From Rossellomorea sp036867415 (GTDB lineage: Bacteria; Bacillota; Bacilli; Bacillales; Bacillaceae_B), in contig NZ_JBAJHU010000013.1 of the NCBI RefSeq assembly GCF_036867415.1, positions 14,015-78,014 on the forward strand: 64,000 nt of DNA. The letters are read 5' to 3'. Positions within the stretch are counted from its first letter, which is position 1. Every line of letters begins with the position of its first letter. Below, piece after piece: positions 51,148-60,550 of this stretch. The position numbers were made by a program, and so were the translations under genes. The notes under the pieces are model-generated. The model did not search any database, was not told the origin of the DNA, and saw only the letters and a list, made by a program, of their open reading frames with translations.

Positions 51148-52599
51148 TTATGATTTGATGTCTTCCACCAGCTGATCGTATTTAGGGCTGTTCAGGAAGT
51201 TATCGACTGAGATGTGGTGGGCACCCGGCAGTTTTTCTTTTGCACGCGGTGTCAGGTCTTTGTGAGTAATGACGACATCTGCATCGCTTGGGATGTTGCT
51301 GATCGATGTGTTTGTTACTTCGATGCCTTCAATTTCAGCTTTCTTGACTTTGTTTTTCATGATGGATGCACCCATGGCGCTAGAACCCATTCCTGCATCA
51401 CAAGCAAAGATGATTTTCTTTACATTTTTAGGGTCGAAACCTGCTTCAGAAGTTGGAGCCGGAGTTTCTTCTGCCGCTTTCTGAGCTCCGAAAGAATCCG
51501 CAACTGAACTCTTCTTCCCTTTCATTTCCTGCATTTTGTCTGCCGCTTCTGTTATATCCTCACCTTTGTCTTTGCTTGCTTTCAAGATGATAGAGGCAAT
51601 GGCGAACGAAACAGCCGTTGCGATTAGTACCCCGAGGATGACTCCCAGGTGATTTCCTCCCTTAGGTGTCATTCCCATAAGTGCGATGATGCTACCTGGG
51701 GACGGCGGTGCCACCAGACCTACATTTAGAAGACTGAATGTAAATACGCCGCTGATTCCGCCTGCGATCGCCGCCAGAATGAGAGCAGGCTTCATCAGGA
51801 TATACGGGAAGTAAATTTCGTGAATCCCGCCAAAGAAGTGAATGATAGCCGCACCCGGTGACGTTTGTTTCGCTGTTCCTTTTCCGAAGAACATAAACGC
51901 CAGCAGGATCCCTAAACCAGGTCCAGGGTTTGATTCCAGTAGAAATAGAATCGATTTACCCGTCTCTGCTGCTTGCTCAGCACCAAGCGGACTTAAGATT
52001 CCGTGATTGATCGCATTGTTTAGGAACAACACTTTGGCAGGCTCGATAAAAATACTTGCCAGGGGCAATAATCCCGCGTCTACAATCGCTTCAACACCGG
52101 ATGCCAATACTTTGTTCAGCCCTTCCACTACAGGTCCGATTGCTTTAAAAGCCAAGATCGTTAAAATACCTGCTAAAATACCTGCAGAGAAGTTATTCAC
52201 GAGCATTTCAAAACCTTGCTTCACTCTTGGCTGGATGACCTCGTCAATTTTCTTGATTAAGTATCCCCCAAGCGGCCCCATAATCATGGCTCCAAGGAAC
52301 ATCGGGATGTCGGAACCGACAATCACACCGATCGTCGCAGTGGCACCGACCACTCCGCCTCGTCCTTCATATACAATCTTACCGCCTGTGTACCCGATCA
52401 ATAATGGCAGCAAGTACGTGATCATCGGACCTACCAGCTGAGCGAGGTCCTCATTTGGCCACCATCCTGTAGGAATAAATAATGCTGTAATGATCCCCCA
52501 TGCGATGAACGCCCCGATATTCGGCATGATCATACCGCTCAGGTAACTGCCGAAACGCTGCACTTTCACACGAAAGTCAGATTTATTTTGATTTGACAT
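51148..52599 (-). CDS. mtlA: PTS mannitol-specific EIICB component
   Basis: 483 residues. The N-terminal ~345 residues form the EIIC channel (FGSYLSGMIMPNIGAFIAWG, GGIHEIYFPYILMKP), and a linker of ~45 residues leads to EIIB with the phosphocysteine Cys400 in FACDAGMGSSAMG. The EIIA domain found in E. coli MtlA is absent and is supplied by MtlF. AAAGGAGTTATGACAAC precedes the ATG. It is the first gene of the operon. Confidence 0.95.
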   Translation of the reverse strand: MSNQNKSDFRVKVQRFGSYLSGMIMPNIGAFIAWGIITALFIPTGWWPNEDLAQLVGPMITYLLPLLIGYTGGKIVYEGRGGVVGATATIGVIVGSDIPMFLGAMIMGPLGGYLIKKIDEVIQPRVKQGFEMLVNNFSAGILAGILTILAFKAIGPVVEGLNKVLASGVEAIVDAGLLPLASIFIEPAKVLFLNNAINHGILSPLGAEQAAETGKSILFLLESNPGPGLGILLAFMFFGKGTAKQTSPGAAIIHFFGGIHEIYFPYILMKPALILAAIAGGISGVFTFSLLNVGLVAPPSPGSIIALMGMTPKGGNHLGVILGVLIATAVSFAIASIILKASKDKGEDITEAADKMQEMKGKKSSVADSFGAQKAAEETPAPTSEAGFDPKNVKKIIFACDAGMGSSAMGASIMKNKVKKAEIEGIEVTNTSISNIPSDADVVITHKDLTPRAKEKLPGAHHISVDNFLNSPKYDQLVEDIKS

Positions 52600-52650
52600 G
52601 TTGTCATAACTCCTTTCTTCATAAGGTAATTCATTTTGTTATACCTTCAT

Positions 52651-52675
52651 GATAAAGCGGTTACAAACCGTTATC
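52651..52675 (-). promoter_or_regulatory. Palindromic operator in the mtlA promoter region (cre-like or MtlR site)
   Basis: On the minus strand GATAACGGTT, a TGT centre and AACCGCTTTATC form a near palindrome about 55 bp before the mtlA start. Its left half resembles a catabolite-response element (TTGATAACGGTTTG). It could bind CcpA or MtlR. Confidence 0.5.
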
Positions 52676-52791
52676 AATTTAAAGAAAGTGCTATTTTGTC
52701 ACGGGGGTTGTTGTCAGGATTAAACTAACTCATATAAATCCCCCGGCAATCACATCCGTTGAAAAAAATTCGGAACCGACACGACATGCAA

Positions 52792-54207
52792 TCAACCAAG
52801 AAAGTATCCGGCTGCAAGGTAAAGCGCTGCCGTGATGCCAACCCCAATTGAGACGATTTTTAATTTATAGCGGGCATATTCAACAAGGGGGACATCCAGA
52901 ATGGATGCAGTTGTAATCGTTGTGTCACCAAGCGGGGATGTCATCGCACCGAATGAACCGCTGGCAAACACAGCACCGACTGTCATAGGAAGCGATGCGC
53001 CAGTTGAAGTCGCCATTGCTATTCCAAGCGGCATGAAAATCCCCCATGTTCCAAAAGAAGAACCAATGAAATAACTGACAACTGAACTGACTAAAAAGAC
53101 AATGGCTGGAATGGTGAAACCTGGAAGGAAGGAACCAAGGGTTGCCTCGATAAATCGGGAAAATCCAAGATCTTCTGCCACAAGGGATAATGACCATACA
53201 AGTACAAGAAGAATGATCGGTTCCATCAGTTGATTTCCACCATCATAAAAATGATACATTGTCTCACCAAGTTTTTGCTTCCTAAGCATATAGAAAATGA
53301 AAGTGAGAATCAGGGTAACAAATACAGCAAGAAGAATGACAAAAGTAGCATCCGCTTGCGCAAGTGCATTAAATATCCCCGTGGCTCCTTTTTCCATACC
53401 ATCCTGCCACAACAGGAATAATGTCAGTCCAAGCAGTAAAAACAGAGGGACGATTAAGTTCCACGGTTGTGCTTTCACCATGGACAATTCTTTTTTAATT
53501 CCTATTCGGTGAAACTTCTCCTCACCTTTGTTTTTATTTACGTCCTTCTTTTTAGGTTTTGACCAGAATGTCCAAACCAATCCAAAAATCAACATAACAA
53601 TTGCAAAGAAGTTAAAAGGAATACTGGACAGAAATATTTGATAGGCATCTGCCTCCAGGTTGTGTTTTTGAATCCCACCTTCGATTAGTGAAACCATGAA
53701 TCCGACAAATGCGGTTGCTGCTGGTAACAGAACAATCACTGAACCTGTCGAAACGTCCATCGTAAAGCCGACTTTCCAGCTTGATATGTTGACCTTTTTC
53801 AGCAATATCTTTACAACCGGACCAATCATCATGATTCGGAACATCGGCATCATAAATGTAAAAGGAAGTGTAAGCCAGATTACTGACAGGAGCCCGCGTT
53901 CAGAGCTTATTTTGTCGCCTGCCCACTCCGAAAAACCTTTGACCCCTCCGGATATTTGCATCATACCTATCAGTCCGCCAAACAAGTATAGAAAAGCGAT
54001 GATATTTATATTTCCCGGCTCTGATAGTGTCGTTACGATATAGTTGACCGTTTCTTTTGATCCATCAAGCAAGCTGAAATCCACTAGAAATGCTCCAACA
54101 AGCAGCCCCAGCACGAGTCCTGGAAGTATTTGTTTTAACCAGATCGAAAACCCAATCACGATAATGAAAGGAATTAAAGAAAGCCATGTCTGTTCTATAG
54201 TACTCAC
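52792..54207 (-). CDS. NhaC-family Na+/H+ antiporter-like protein
   Basis: 471 residues from a GTG after GGGAG; an upstream ATG at 54243 has no ribosome site, and both are uncertain. About eleven membrane segments. NhaC-family blocks include MPMFRIMMIGPVV, STGSVIVLLPAATAFVG, GSSFGTWGIFMPLGIAMATS and FGAMTSPLGDTTITTASIL. Members exchange Na+ for protons or carry organic acids or amino acids. It differs clearly from the SAM-regulated member at 34155 and has no riboswitch. It appears monocistronic. Confidence 0.82.
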   Translation of the reverse strand: MSTIEQTWLSLIPFIIVIGFSIWLKQILPGLVLGLLVGAFLVDFSLLDGSKETVNYIVTTLSEPGNINIIAFLYLFGGLIGMMQISGGVKGFSEWAGDKISSERGLLSVIWLTLPFTFMMPMFRIMMIGPVVKILLKKVNISSWKVGFTMDVSTGSVIVLLPAATAFVGFMVSLIEGGIQKHNLEADAYQIFLSSIPFNFFAIVMLIFGLVWTFWSKPKKKDVNKNKGEEKFHRIGIKKELSMVKAQPWNLIVPLFLLLGLTLFLLWQDGMEKGATGIFNALAQADATFVILLAVFVTLILTFIFYMLRKQKLGETMYHFYDGGNQLMEPIILLVLVWSLSLVAEDLGFSRFIEATLGSFLPGFTIPAIVFLVSSVVSYFIGSSFGTWGIFMPLGIAMATSTGASLPMTVGAVFASGSFGAMTSPLGDTTITTASILDVPLVEYARYKLKIVSIGVGITAALYLAAGYFLG

Positions 54208-54476
54208 CTCTCCCAAACGTCTTAGTGTTACCTTGTTCAGCATTTACGAATTTCATACAAGGAGTTACATGGGCAGCAATAAGAACAATGTTCAATATCT
54301 CAATTTTAGTTATGTAATGGATACTTCAACTTCAAGTGAAGTTTGTAGTATACGCCGTCAATGTATTTCATAGATTGCTGTTATAAGGGCTTATAGCAAG
54401 TTTCTGTTAAGAAAAAAACCTGTTGCTTATCAGGCAACAAGATTACCTTATCCGCGTTTATAATCATCCAACAAAA
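54208..54476. other. Spacer with a minus-strand terminator-like hairpin
   Basis: No gene is seen. A hairpin (GTTGC/GCAAC, about 54412-54440), followed on the minus strand by a T7 run, is a possible second terminator of glmS. Confidence 0.5.
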
Positions 54477-54526
54477 AACACGAGTGAAAATTGGAATAGG
54501 ATCCCGATTTTCACTCGTGTTATTTT
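54471..54526 (-). terminator. Terminator of glmS
   Basis: AACACGAGTGAAAAT (54477-54491) pairs with ATTTTCACTCGTGTT (54507-54521); T-rich tails lie on both sides. Confidence 0.9.
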
Positions 54527-54561
54527 TTCAAGTACATTTCACAATGCTTTTATCTATATCC

Positions 54562-56364
54562 TTACTCAACCGTAACTGATTTTGCCAAGTTACGCGGCTT
54601 ATCTACATCACAGTCGCGGTGCAGAGCAGCATAGTAAGAAATTAATTGTAACGGAATGACAGAGATAAGAGGTGTTAACATTGGGTTAACCTCCGGGATG
54701 ACGAAGCGGTCTTCTTCGTCTTCCAAGCCTTTCATGGAGATGATGCAAGGGTTTGCTCCGCGAGCCACTACCTCTTTCACATTACCACGAATGCTCAGGT
54801 TTACAGCTTCCTGGGTTGCAAGAGCGACAACAGGTGTTCCTTCTTCGATCAGAGCGATTGTACCGTGCTTGAGCTCTCCTCCTGCAAATCCTTCAGCTTG
54901 GATGTAAGAGATTTCTTTCAGCTTAAGTGAACCTTCAAGTCCTACATAAAAGTCGAGTGAACGTCCAATGAAGAAGCAGTTGCGCGTTGTTGACAGATAT
55001 TCGCGGGCGATTTCCTCGAACTCTTCCTTCGTATCACATAGCGCTTCCATAGCTGTTGCTACAATTCCAAGCTCCTGGATCAGATCGAAGTCCTGAACCG
55101 TTCCGCAAGATTGACCCGTAACATGAGCCAGAATCGCCAATACAGCCAGTTGAGCTGTATATGCTTTCGTTGAAGCTACTGCGATTTCAGGTCCTGCATG
55201 AAGAAGAAGCGTGTAATCTGCTTCACGGGAAAGAGTGGATCCTGCCACGTTTGTCACCGTTAATGCTTTGTGGCCCATCTCTTTGATTTGAACAAGAACG
55301 GCACGGCTGTCAGCTGTTTCACCGCTTTGAGAAATGAAGATGAATAATGGCTTCTCAGACAGAAGCGGCATGTTATAGTTGAATTCACTCGCAACATGGA
55401 CTTCTACAGGAATTCCAGCATTCTTCTCGATGAATTGCTTACCAACAAGTCCTGCATGGTAGCTTGTTCCGGCAGCAATGATGTAGATACGGTCTGCTTC
55501 TTTCATTGCTCCGACAATCGGCTCATCGATGTGAAGCTCGTTGTTTTCATTTTGGTAAGCTTGAATGATCTTACGCATCACTAATGGCTGCTCATCGATT
55601 TCTTTCAGCATGTAATGTGGATATGTTCCTTTTTCAATATCACTGGCATCAATTTCAGCAGTGTAAGGAGCACGTTCCATTACTTCTCCGATCAGGTTTT
55701 GGATTTCAACCTTCTCTTTTGTTACGATGACCATTTCTTTATCCATCAGTTCAACGAATTGATCCGTCACTTGGATCATGGCCATTGCATCACTTGCCAC
55801 GACGTTGAAGTCATCACCAAGACCTACAAGTAACGGACTCTTGTTTTTCCCAACAAAGATTGTCTCGTCATTTTCAGCATCTAACAGGGCGATGGCATAA
55901 GATCCTTTAAGCAGCATTAATGTTTGACGGAATGCTTCTTCTACAGCATTTCCTTCGTCAACAAGCTTTTGGATCAACTGAACGATTACTTCCGTGTCCG
56001 TTTCACTTTTAAACTCAACATCAGTAAGATATTGACGCTTTAGCTGGGAGTAGTTTTCGATTACTCCGTTATGAACAATTGTAAAACGGCCGGACGTGCT
56101 TTGATGAGGGTGTGCATTCACCTGGCTTGGTACTCCGTGAGTCGCCCAGCGGGTGTGCCCGATACCAGTGTTGCTTGCCACGTTCTCATCCACGATTCCG
56201 CGAAGATCCGCAATACGTCCTTTTTCTTTGAACACATGGATGCCATCCGCATTCTGAACGGCGATTCCTGCAGAATCATAACCGCGGTACTCAAGCTTCT
56301 CCAGACCTTTTAATAAAATTTCCTTTGTATCCGAATTTCCTATATATCCTACGATACCACACAT
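54562..56364 (-). CDS. glmS: Glutamine--fructose-6-phosphate aminotransferase (isomerising)
   Basis: 600 residues. GlmS makes glucosamine 6-phosphate from fructose 6-phosphate and glutamine, the entry step to cell-wall amino sugars. After loss of Met, Cys2 of MCGIVGYIG is the glutaminase nucleophile. The glutaminase domain (1-~240) has TRWATHGVPS and HNGVIENY, and two SIS domains follow with IAAGTSYHAGLVGK, ISQSGETADSRAVL and the C-terminal RNLAKSVTVE. AGGGAGG precedes the ATG. The leader carries the glmS ribozyme. Confidence 0.97.
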   Translation of the reverse strand: MCGIVGYIGNSDTKEILLKGLEKLEYRGYDSAGIAVQNADGIHVFKEKGRIADLRGIVDENVASNTGIGHTRWATHGVPSQVNAHPHQSTSGRFTIVHNGVIENYSQLKRQYLTDVEFKSETDTEVIVQLIQKLVDEGNAVEEAFRQTLMLLKGSYAIALLDAENDETIFVGKNKSPLLVGLGDDFNVVASDAMAMIQVTDQFVELMDKEMVIVTKEKVEIQNLIGEVMERAPYTAEIDASDIEKGTYPHYMLKEIDEQPLVMRKIIQAYQNENNELHIDEPIVGAMKEADRIYIIAAGTSYHAGLVGKQFIEKNAGIPVEVHVASEFNYNMPLLSEKPLFIFISQSGETADSRAVLVQIKEMGHKALTVTNVAGSTLSREADYTLLLHAGPEIAVASTKAYTAQLAVLAILAHVTGQSCGTVQDFDLIQELGIVATAMEALCDTKEEFEEIAREYLSTTRNCFFIGRSLDFYVGLEGSLKLKEISYIQAEGFAGGELKHGTIALIEEGTPVVALATQEAVNLSIRGNVKEVVARGANPCIISMKGLEDEEDRFVIPEVNPMLTPLISVIPLQLISYYAALHRDCDVDKPRNLAKSVTVE

Positions 56365-56386
56365 AATTAAATATCCTCCCTGATGG

Positions 56387-56427
56387 AAAAGGGGGCAAGA
56401 TATCTTCAGGGGACGTCCTGCCCCCTT
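56387..56427 (-). other. GC-rich hairpin between the glmS ribozyme and the glmS start
   Basis: AAGGGGGCA (56389-56397) pairs with TGCCCCCTT (56419-56427), with a TTTT tail on the minus strand. It may be an attenuator, or a stabilising hairpin at the 5' side of the ribosome site. Confidence 0.55.
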
Positions 56428-56449
56428 ATCTCAATTGTCATTAGATTTA

Positions 56450-56612
56450 GTATGTCTCTCTTCATCTTCCCTTTGTCCATCAAGTTGCCTCAATGTTTTA
56501 AAGAAGAATCTTACGGCTCCGTGACATTCAGAACCGGGAGGCATCCGCCGAACCATCGATCGAACCTCCACCTCGTCAACTAAACATAGCGGTCATGTCT
56601 AGTCCTGGCGCT
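56450..56612 (-). ncRNA. glmS ribozyme: glmS self-cleaving ribozyme
   Basis: On the minus strand the RNA begins GCGCCAGGACTAGAC at the expected cleavage site (G+1 at 56611). It contains the core GTTGACGAGGTGGAGGTT, the catalytic-pocket TTCGGCGGATGCCTCCCGG, the AGCCGTAAG segment and the tail ending GACAAAGGGAAGATG. These follow the B. subtilis ribozyme closely. Glucosamine 6-phosphate acts as the cofactor; cleavage destabilises the mRNA and lowers GlmS. Confidence 0.96.
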
Positions 56613-56825
56613 TTAGAAAAATTGATTTATGAACGATCCACCTTTCCATTCTTGAATCGAAATGCGTTGTTTCCAGATTTTTTGAAAATCAAAAACAAAA
56701 TCATCATACACCAGCAGGAACTCCTGCGTCAATAAAAATCTGAACACCGGATGCAGTTGTTACCACATTGTTATCTTCCCGAAATAATCCATAAACGCGT
56801 AAATAAAATAAACTCACACTATTAA

Positions 56826-56862
56826 ATATGCATAAGGGGTCATTGTGGTACCCCTCATGCAT
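56826..56862 (-). terminator. Terminator after glmM
   Basis: TATGCATAAGGGGT pairs with ACCCCTCATGCATA (one mismatch), a strong hairpin ending in TATTTAAT on the minus strand. It separates glmM from the glmS leader. Confidence 0.8.
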
Positions 56863-56870
56863 AAGAATAG

Positions 56871-58220
56871 TTATTCGTTTAATCCCATTTGTTCTTTCAC
56901 GACTTCCGCAATTTCATCTACGTATTTTGCACATAATTCTTCAGTAGGAGCTTCGGCCATGACACGGACAAGAGGTTCCGTACCGGATGGACGAACAAGA
57001 ATGCGTCCATTTCCGTTCATTTCCTCTTCCACTTTACCGATTACGGTTTTCACCTTTTCATTATCGGTCACATGGTGCTTGTCTGTTACACGGACGTTCA
57101 CAAGCTTCTGGGGGAACTTCTTCATTTCTCCCGCTAACTCGGAAAGGGATTTGCCTGTCATTTTCATGATGTTCACAAGCTGGATACCTGTTAACAGTCC
57201 ATCTCCCGTCGTGTTGTAATCAAGGAAAATGATATGACCTGATTGTTCGCCGCCCAGGTTGTAGCCGTTTGTTTTCATTTCTTCCACTACATAGCGGTCG
57301 CCGACTGCAGTCTGGATGCTTTGAATCCCATGCTCTTCAAGTCCTTTATGGAAACCGAGATTACTCATCACCGTCGATACAACGGTAGATTGTTTCAGTC
57401 TGCCTTCCGATTTCAAGTACTTACCGCAAATGTACATGATCTGATCGCCGTCTACAATATTTCCGTGTTCGTCAACAGCGATGATGCGGTCTCCGTCTCC
57501 ATCAAAGGCAAGTCCTACATCCGCATCTTTTTCCTTCACCATTTCAGCAAGTGTTTCTGGATGGGTGGAGCCGACTCCTTCATTGATATTCAACCCATCC
57601 GGAGATGCTCCCATCGTGGAAATATCCGCATCCAAATCGGCAAATAAGTGGGTCGCAAGTGCGGAAGTGGCACCATGTGCGCAGTCCAATGCAATATGTA
57701 AACCATCGAAATCTTCGTCTACAGTCTGTTTTAAGTATTGAAGGTACTTCTGTCCACCTTCGAAATAATCACTTACTTGTCCCAAATCAGCACCGATAGG
57801 ACGGGGCAGGCTGTCCTCCGTTCGATCCAGCAGCTCTTCAATCTCATGCTCCTGATCGTCTGATAATTTGAACCCGTCCGGTCCGAAGAATTTGATTCCG
57901 TTATCTCCGACAGGGTTGTGAGAAGCAGAGATCATGACACCCGCCTGGGCACCAAGCGCTTTTGTCAAATAAGAGACTCCCGGAGTCGAAATGACACCAA
58001 GACGCATCACTTCCGCTCCAATGGAGAGCAAGCCGGCAACCAATGCCCCTTCAAGCATATGACCTGAAATACGGGTATCCCTTCCGATCAGGATTTTAGG
58101 ACGCGTTGCATCCTTTGTCAGGACATAACCGCCGAAACGGCCAAGCTTAAATGCCAACTCCGGTGTTAATTCAGTATTTGCTACACCTCTTACACCATCT
58201 GTTCCAAAATACTTACCCAT
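56871..58220 (-). CDS. glmM: Phosphoglucosamine mutase
   Basis: 449 residues. GlmM converts glucosamine 6-phosphate to glucosamine 1-phosphate. The phosphoserine loop is MISASHNPVGDNG, the metal loop is AFDGDGDRI, the sugar-binding loop is GGEQSGH and the C-terminal phosphate loop is RPSGTEPLVRVM. AAAGGAGAGATTTAGA precedes the ATG. It follows cdaA-cdaR in one operon; GlmM is known to bind and inhibit CdaA in several Firmicutes, so the order links wall sugars with c-di-AMP. Confidence 0.97.
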   Translation of the reverse strand: MGKYFGTDGVRGVANTELTPELAFKLGRFGGYVLTKDATRPKILIGRDTRISGHMLEGALVAGLLSIGAEVMRLGVISTPGVSYLTKALGAQAGVMISASHNPVGDNGIKFFGPDGFKLSDDQEHEIEELLDRTEDSLPRPIGADLGQVSDYFEGGQKYLQYLKQTVDEDFDGLHIALDCAHGATSALATHLFADLDADISTMGASPDGLNINEGVGSTHPETLAEMVKEKDADVGLAFDGDGDRIIAVDEHGNIVDGDQIMYICGKYLKSEGRLKQSTVVSTVMSNLGFHKGLEEHGIQSIQTAVGDRYVVEEMKTNGYNLGGEQSGHIIFLDYNTTGDGLLTGIQLVNIMKMTGKSLSELAGEMKKFPQKLVNVRVTDKHHVTDNEKVKTVIGKVEEEMNGNGRILVRPSGTEPLVRVMAEAPTEELCAKYVDEIAEVVKEQMGLNE

Positions 58221-58245
58221 TCTAAATCTCTCCTTTTCACAGCTC

Positions 58246-59484
58246 TTATGCTGATGTGTTCTTTTCTTTTATCTGTATTTTCACTGTCTGTTCAGATAGC
58301 GTCCAGTCAACATTTTCCGGACCTTCGGCATTGATCTCGACCTCATGCTCACCCGGTTCCAGACCTGTCAGATCGAGGGCTAAGTTGAAATCATCCTTGG
58401 TTATTGCATCAATTGCCCCATTTTCACCTTTTAGCGTCGCATCGACCGCTCCGTCTTTTGGCGTGATAATGGAAACTTCGTACTCTTCATCCAAGCCCTC
58501 CGGCTTCAATTCCAATCCTGATATCTCTCTCTCGGTTGTCGTACTTACGTCTAATTTGACCTTCACTTTCTCGGGAGCCACTTTGTTCAAACCATCTTTC
58601 AGCGACAACGGCACTGTGACGGTCGTATCTTTCGTGATTTTACTCAAATCGACTTCTGCTGCAAGTTCTTCGATCGTGTCCAGAACTTCTTGTCTGCCGA
58701 ATACGTTGACCGTCTCAGGCTCAACAGATATCGACTCGAGTGTCGTCCCTTCCGGCAATGAACCTTTTTGTTTAACAGTTACCGGGACTTCCTTGCTGGG
58801 GTTCACCACCGAGACGGTGACATCGACATTTTCAGGCTCGACTTGGACGTTAAGCTTGTTGTAGTCGCGATCCAACACCTGAACTGTTGCTTCCCTCGTG
58901 ACATTTTCACTTATTTCGCCCTCGATATCCAGGGTTGCTTTCACATATGCAATCTGTTCAATCTGGTCCTTGGCCCCTGTGACCTTGACCGTCTTCGGAT
59001 CAACGGACAACCCTTCCGCTTCGAATCCATTGGATAAAAGCCCGCTATTGAATTCGGGTTCAACCGTGAATTCTTCCGTGACTTTCTCCTGTACGGTCAC
59101 ATTCACGAACTCCGGATTCATCTTCACTGTCAATTTATCCGAAATATTATCGATTTCAATCGGGATGCGATGCTCCCCGATCCCTATATCATTAAGGTCT
59201 GCATACACTTGAAAATCCCTGATGATCTTTGCCTGCTGAACGATGGACTTGGGACCATCCACCGTCACATTCACCGTTTCCGGAAGTCCTGTGACGACTA
59301 GATTCTCGGAATCATAAAACACTTCGAGCGGGACATTCTGGATGGTGTCAAAGGACGTTTGGGAATTACCATTATTGGTGGCTGTCTTCTGGATATTATC
59401 AAAATTCACTGATAAATAAAGGATGAATGCCAGAAGTAATCCAACCACTCGCATGAACCATTTGGATTCCATGAATTTATCCAT
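58246..59484 (-). CDS. cdaR: CdaA regulatory protein CdaR (YbbR-domain protein)
   Basis: 412 residues from the ATG after GAGGGGGAAGAAA. One N-terminal membrane helix (about 9-27) is followed by four YbbR beta domains outside the membrane, with recurring patterns such as PETVNVTVDGP and PKTVKVTGAKD. CdaR controls the cyclase CdaA through its membrane part. The longer upstream frame overlaps cdaA and has no better start. Its 5' end overlaps the cdaA stop by 8 bp. Confidence 0.93.
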   Translation of the reverse strand: MDKFMESKWFMRVVGLLLAFILYLSVNFDNIQKTATNNGNSQTSFDTIQNVPLEVFYDSENLVVTGLPETVNVTVDGPKSIVQQAKIIRDFQVYADLNDIGIGEHRIPIEIDNISDKLTVKMNPEFVNVTVQEKVTEEFTVEPEFNSGLLSNGFEAEGLSVDPKTVKVTGAKDQIEQIAYVKATLDIEGEISENVTREATVQVLDRDYNKLNVQVEPENVDVTVSVVNPSKEVPVTVKQKGSLPEGTTLESISVEPETVNVFGRQEVLDTIEELAAEVDLSKITKDTTVTVPLSLKDGLNKVAPEKVKVKLDVSTTTEREISGLELKPEGLDEEYEVSIITPKDGAVDATLKGENGAIDAITKDDFNLALDLTGLEPGEHEVEINAEGPENVDWTLSEQTVKIQIKEKNTSA

Positions 59485-60313
59485 TTTCTTTCTTCCCCCT
59501 CCAGCTCCATTTTGATGAGGAAGCACTTGTCTTATCGCCTATAAGCTCCACCGTAAGGATTTCCTTGAATCGCTCTAAAGACAGGTCGCGATGCAGCTCC
59601 CCGTTCTTCGTGATGGAGATTGCTCCCGTTTCTTCCGACACAACAACCGTGATACTGTCCGTGACTTCACTTACCCCAAGGGCAGCTCTATGTCTTGTTC
59701 CAAGCTCTTTCGAAATAAATGGACTTTCAGAAAGAGGCAGATAACAGGCAGCTGCAGCAATTTGCCGTTTCTGGATGATCACCGCTCCATCATGAAGCGG
59801 AGTATTCGGGATGAAAATATTGATGAGCAATTGAGATGTGATCTTGGCATCAATCGCGATACCCGTTTCTATGTAGTCACTCATCCCTGTCTCTCTTTCA
59901 ATCGAAAGGAGAGCACCAATCCGGCGTTTCGCCATATAACTGACCGCCTTCGTCATCGACTCGATCATTTGCTCCTGTTCCTCTTCCTCCTGCATGCCGG
60001 TTCTTGAGAATAAATGTCCCCTTCCCAGCTGCTCGAGGGCCCGGCGAAGTTCAGGCTGGAAAATGATGATGATCGCGAGGAACCCCCAAGTGAGAGCCTG
60101 CTCCATCATCCATCCGAGCGTATCCAATCCGAAGATACTGCTCAGTCCTCTTACAATGATGATGACAAAGATCCCTTTTAATAATTGAACTGCCTTGGTG
60201 CCTTTTATAAGCATGATTAATTTATAAATAACGAACCATACCACAAGAATGTCTACAATATCCGAGACATAATCCAGGGCAGAGTATTCTGAGAATAAAT
60301 CGATAAACGGCAT
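59477..60313 (-). CDS. cdaA: Diadenylate cyclase CdaA
   Basis: 278 residues. Three N-terminal membrane helices (about 15-85) precede the DAC domain. The catalytic DGA motif is at residues 175-177 (LHDGAVI) and RHR at 207-209 (GTRHRAALG). It makes c-di-AMP from two ATP, the essential messenger of potassium and osmotic control. GGAGGATGTAAT precedes the ATG. First gene of the cdaA-cdaR-glmM set; glmS follows after a terminator with its own leader. Confidence 0.95.
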   Translation of the reverse strand: MPFIDLFSEYSALDYVSDIVDILVVWFVIYKLIMLIKGTKAVQLLKGIFVIIIVRGLSSIFGLDTLGWMMEQALTWGFLAIIIIFQPELRRALEQLGRGHLFSRTGMQEEEEQEQMIESMTKAVSYMAKRRIGALLSIERETGMSDYIETGIAIDAKITSQLLINIFIPNTPLHDGAVIIQKRQIAAAACYLPLSESPFISKELGTRHRAALGVSEVTDSITVVVSEETGAISITKNGELHRDLSLERFKEILTVELIGDKTSASSSKWSWRGKKENG

Positions 60314-60381
60314 ATTACATCCTCCAATAGCTTAATCGAAAGCGTAAGCCGCCATGTGGCTTCTTTTTTCGTAACCTGTCT

Positions 60382-60390
60382 ATTATAGCA
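60382..60390 (-). promoter_or_regulatory. Extended -10 promoter of cdaA
   Basis: TGCTATAAT on the minus strand is an extended -10 box; the -35 region is weak. It would give a leader of about 60 nt. Confidence 0.6.
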
Positions 60391-60482
60391 CATTGTCTCA
60401 CTGTTACAGGAAAGAACCCCATGGCTCTCTATATAAATAATTTCCAATAAACTAAGTATTCCTCATTTAAAGTATTCCGCAA

Positions 60483-60508
60483 AAAAACTGACATGAAACA
60501 TGTCAGTC
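60483..60508 (-). terminator. Terminator of sigW-rsiW
   Basis: ACTGACATG pairs with CATGTCAGT around AA, followed by T7 on the minus strand. Confidence 0.88.
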
Positions 60509-60550
60509 TTCAGGGACGAACATGTTTCGTTTCATCCCTTTTATCATATC

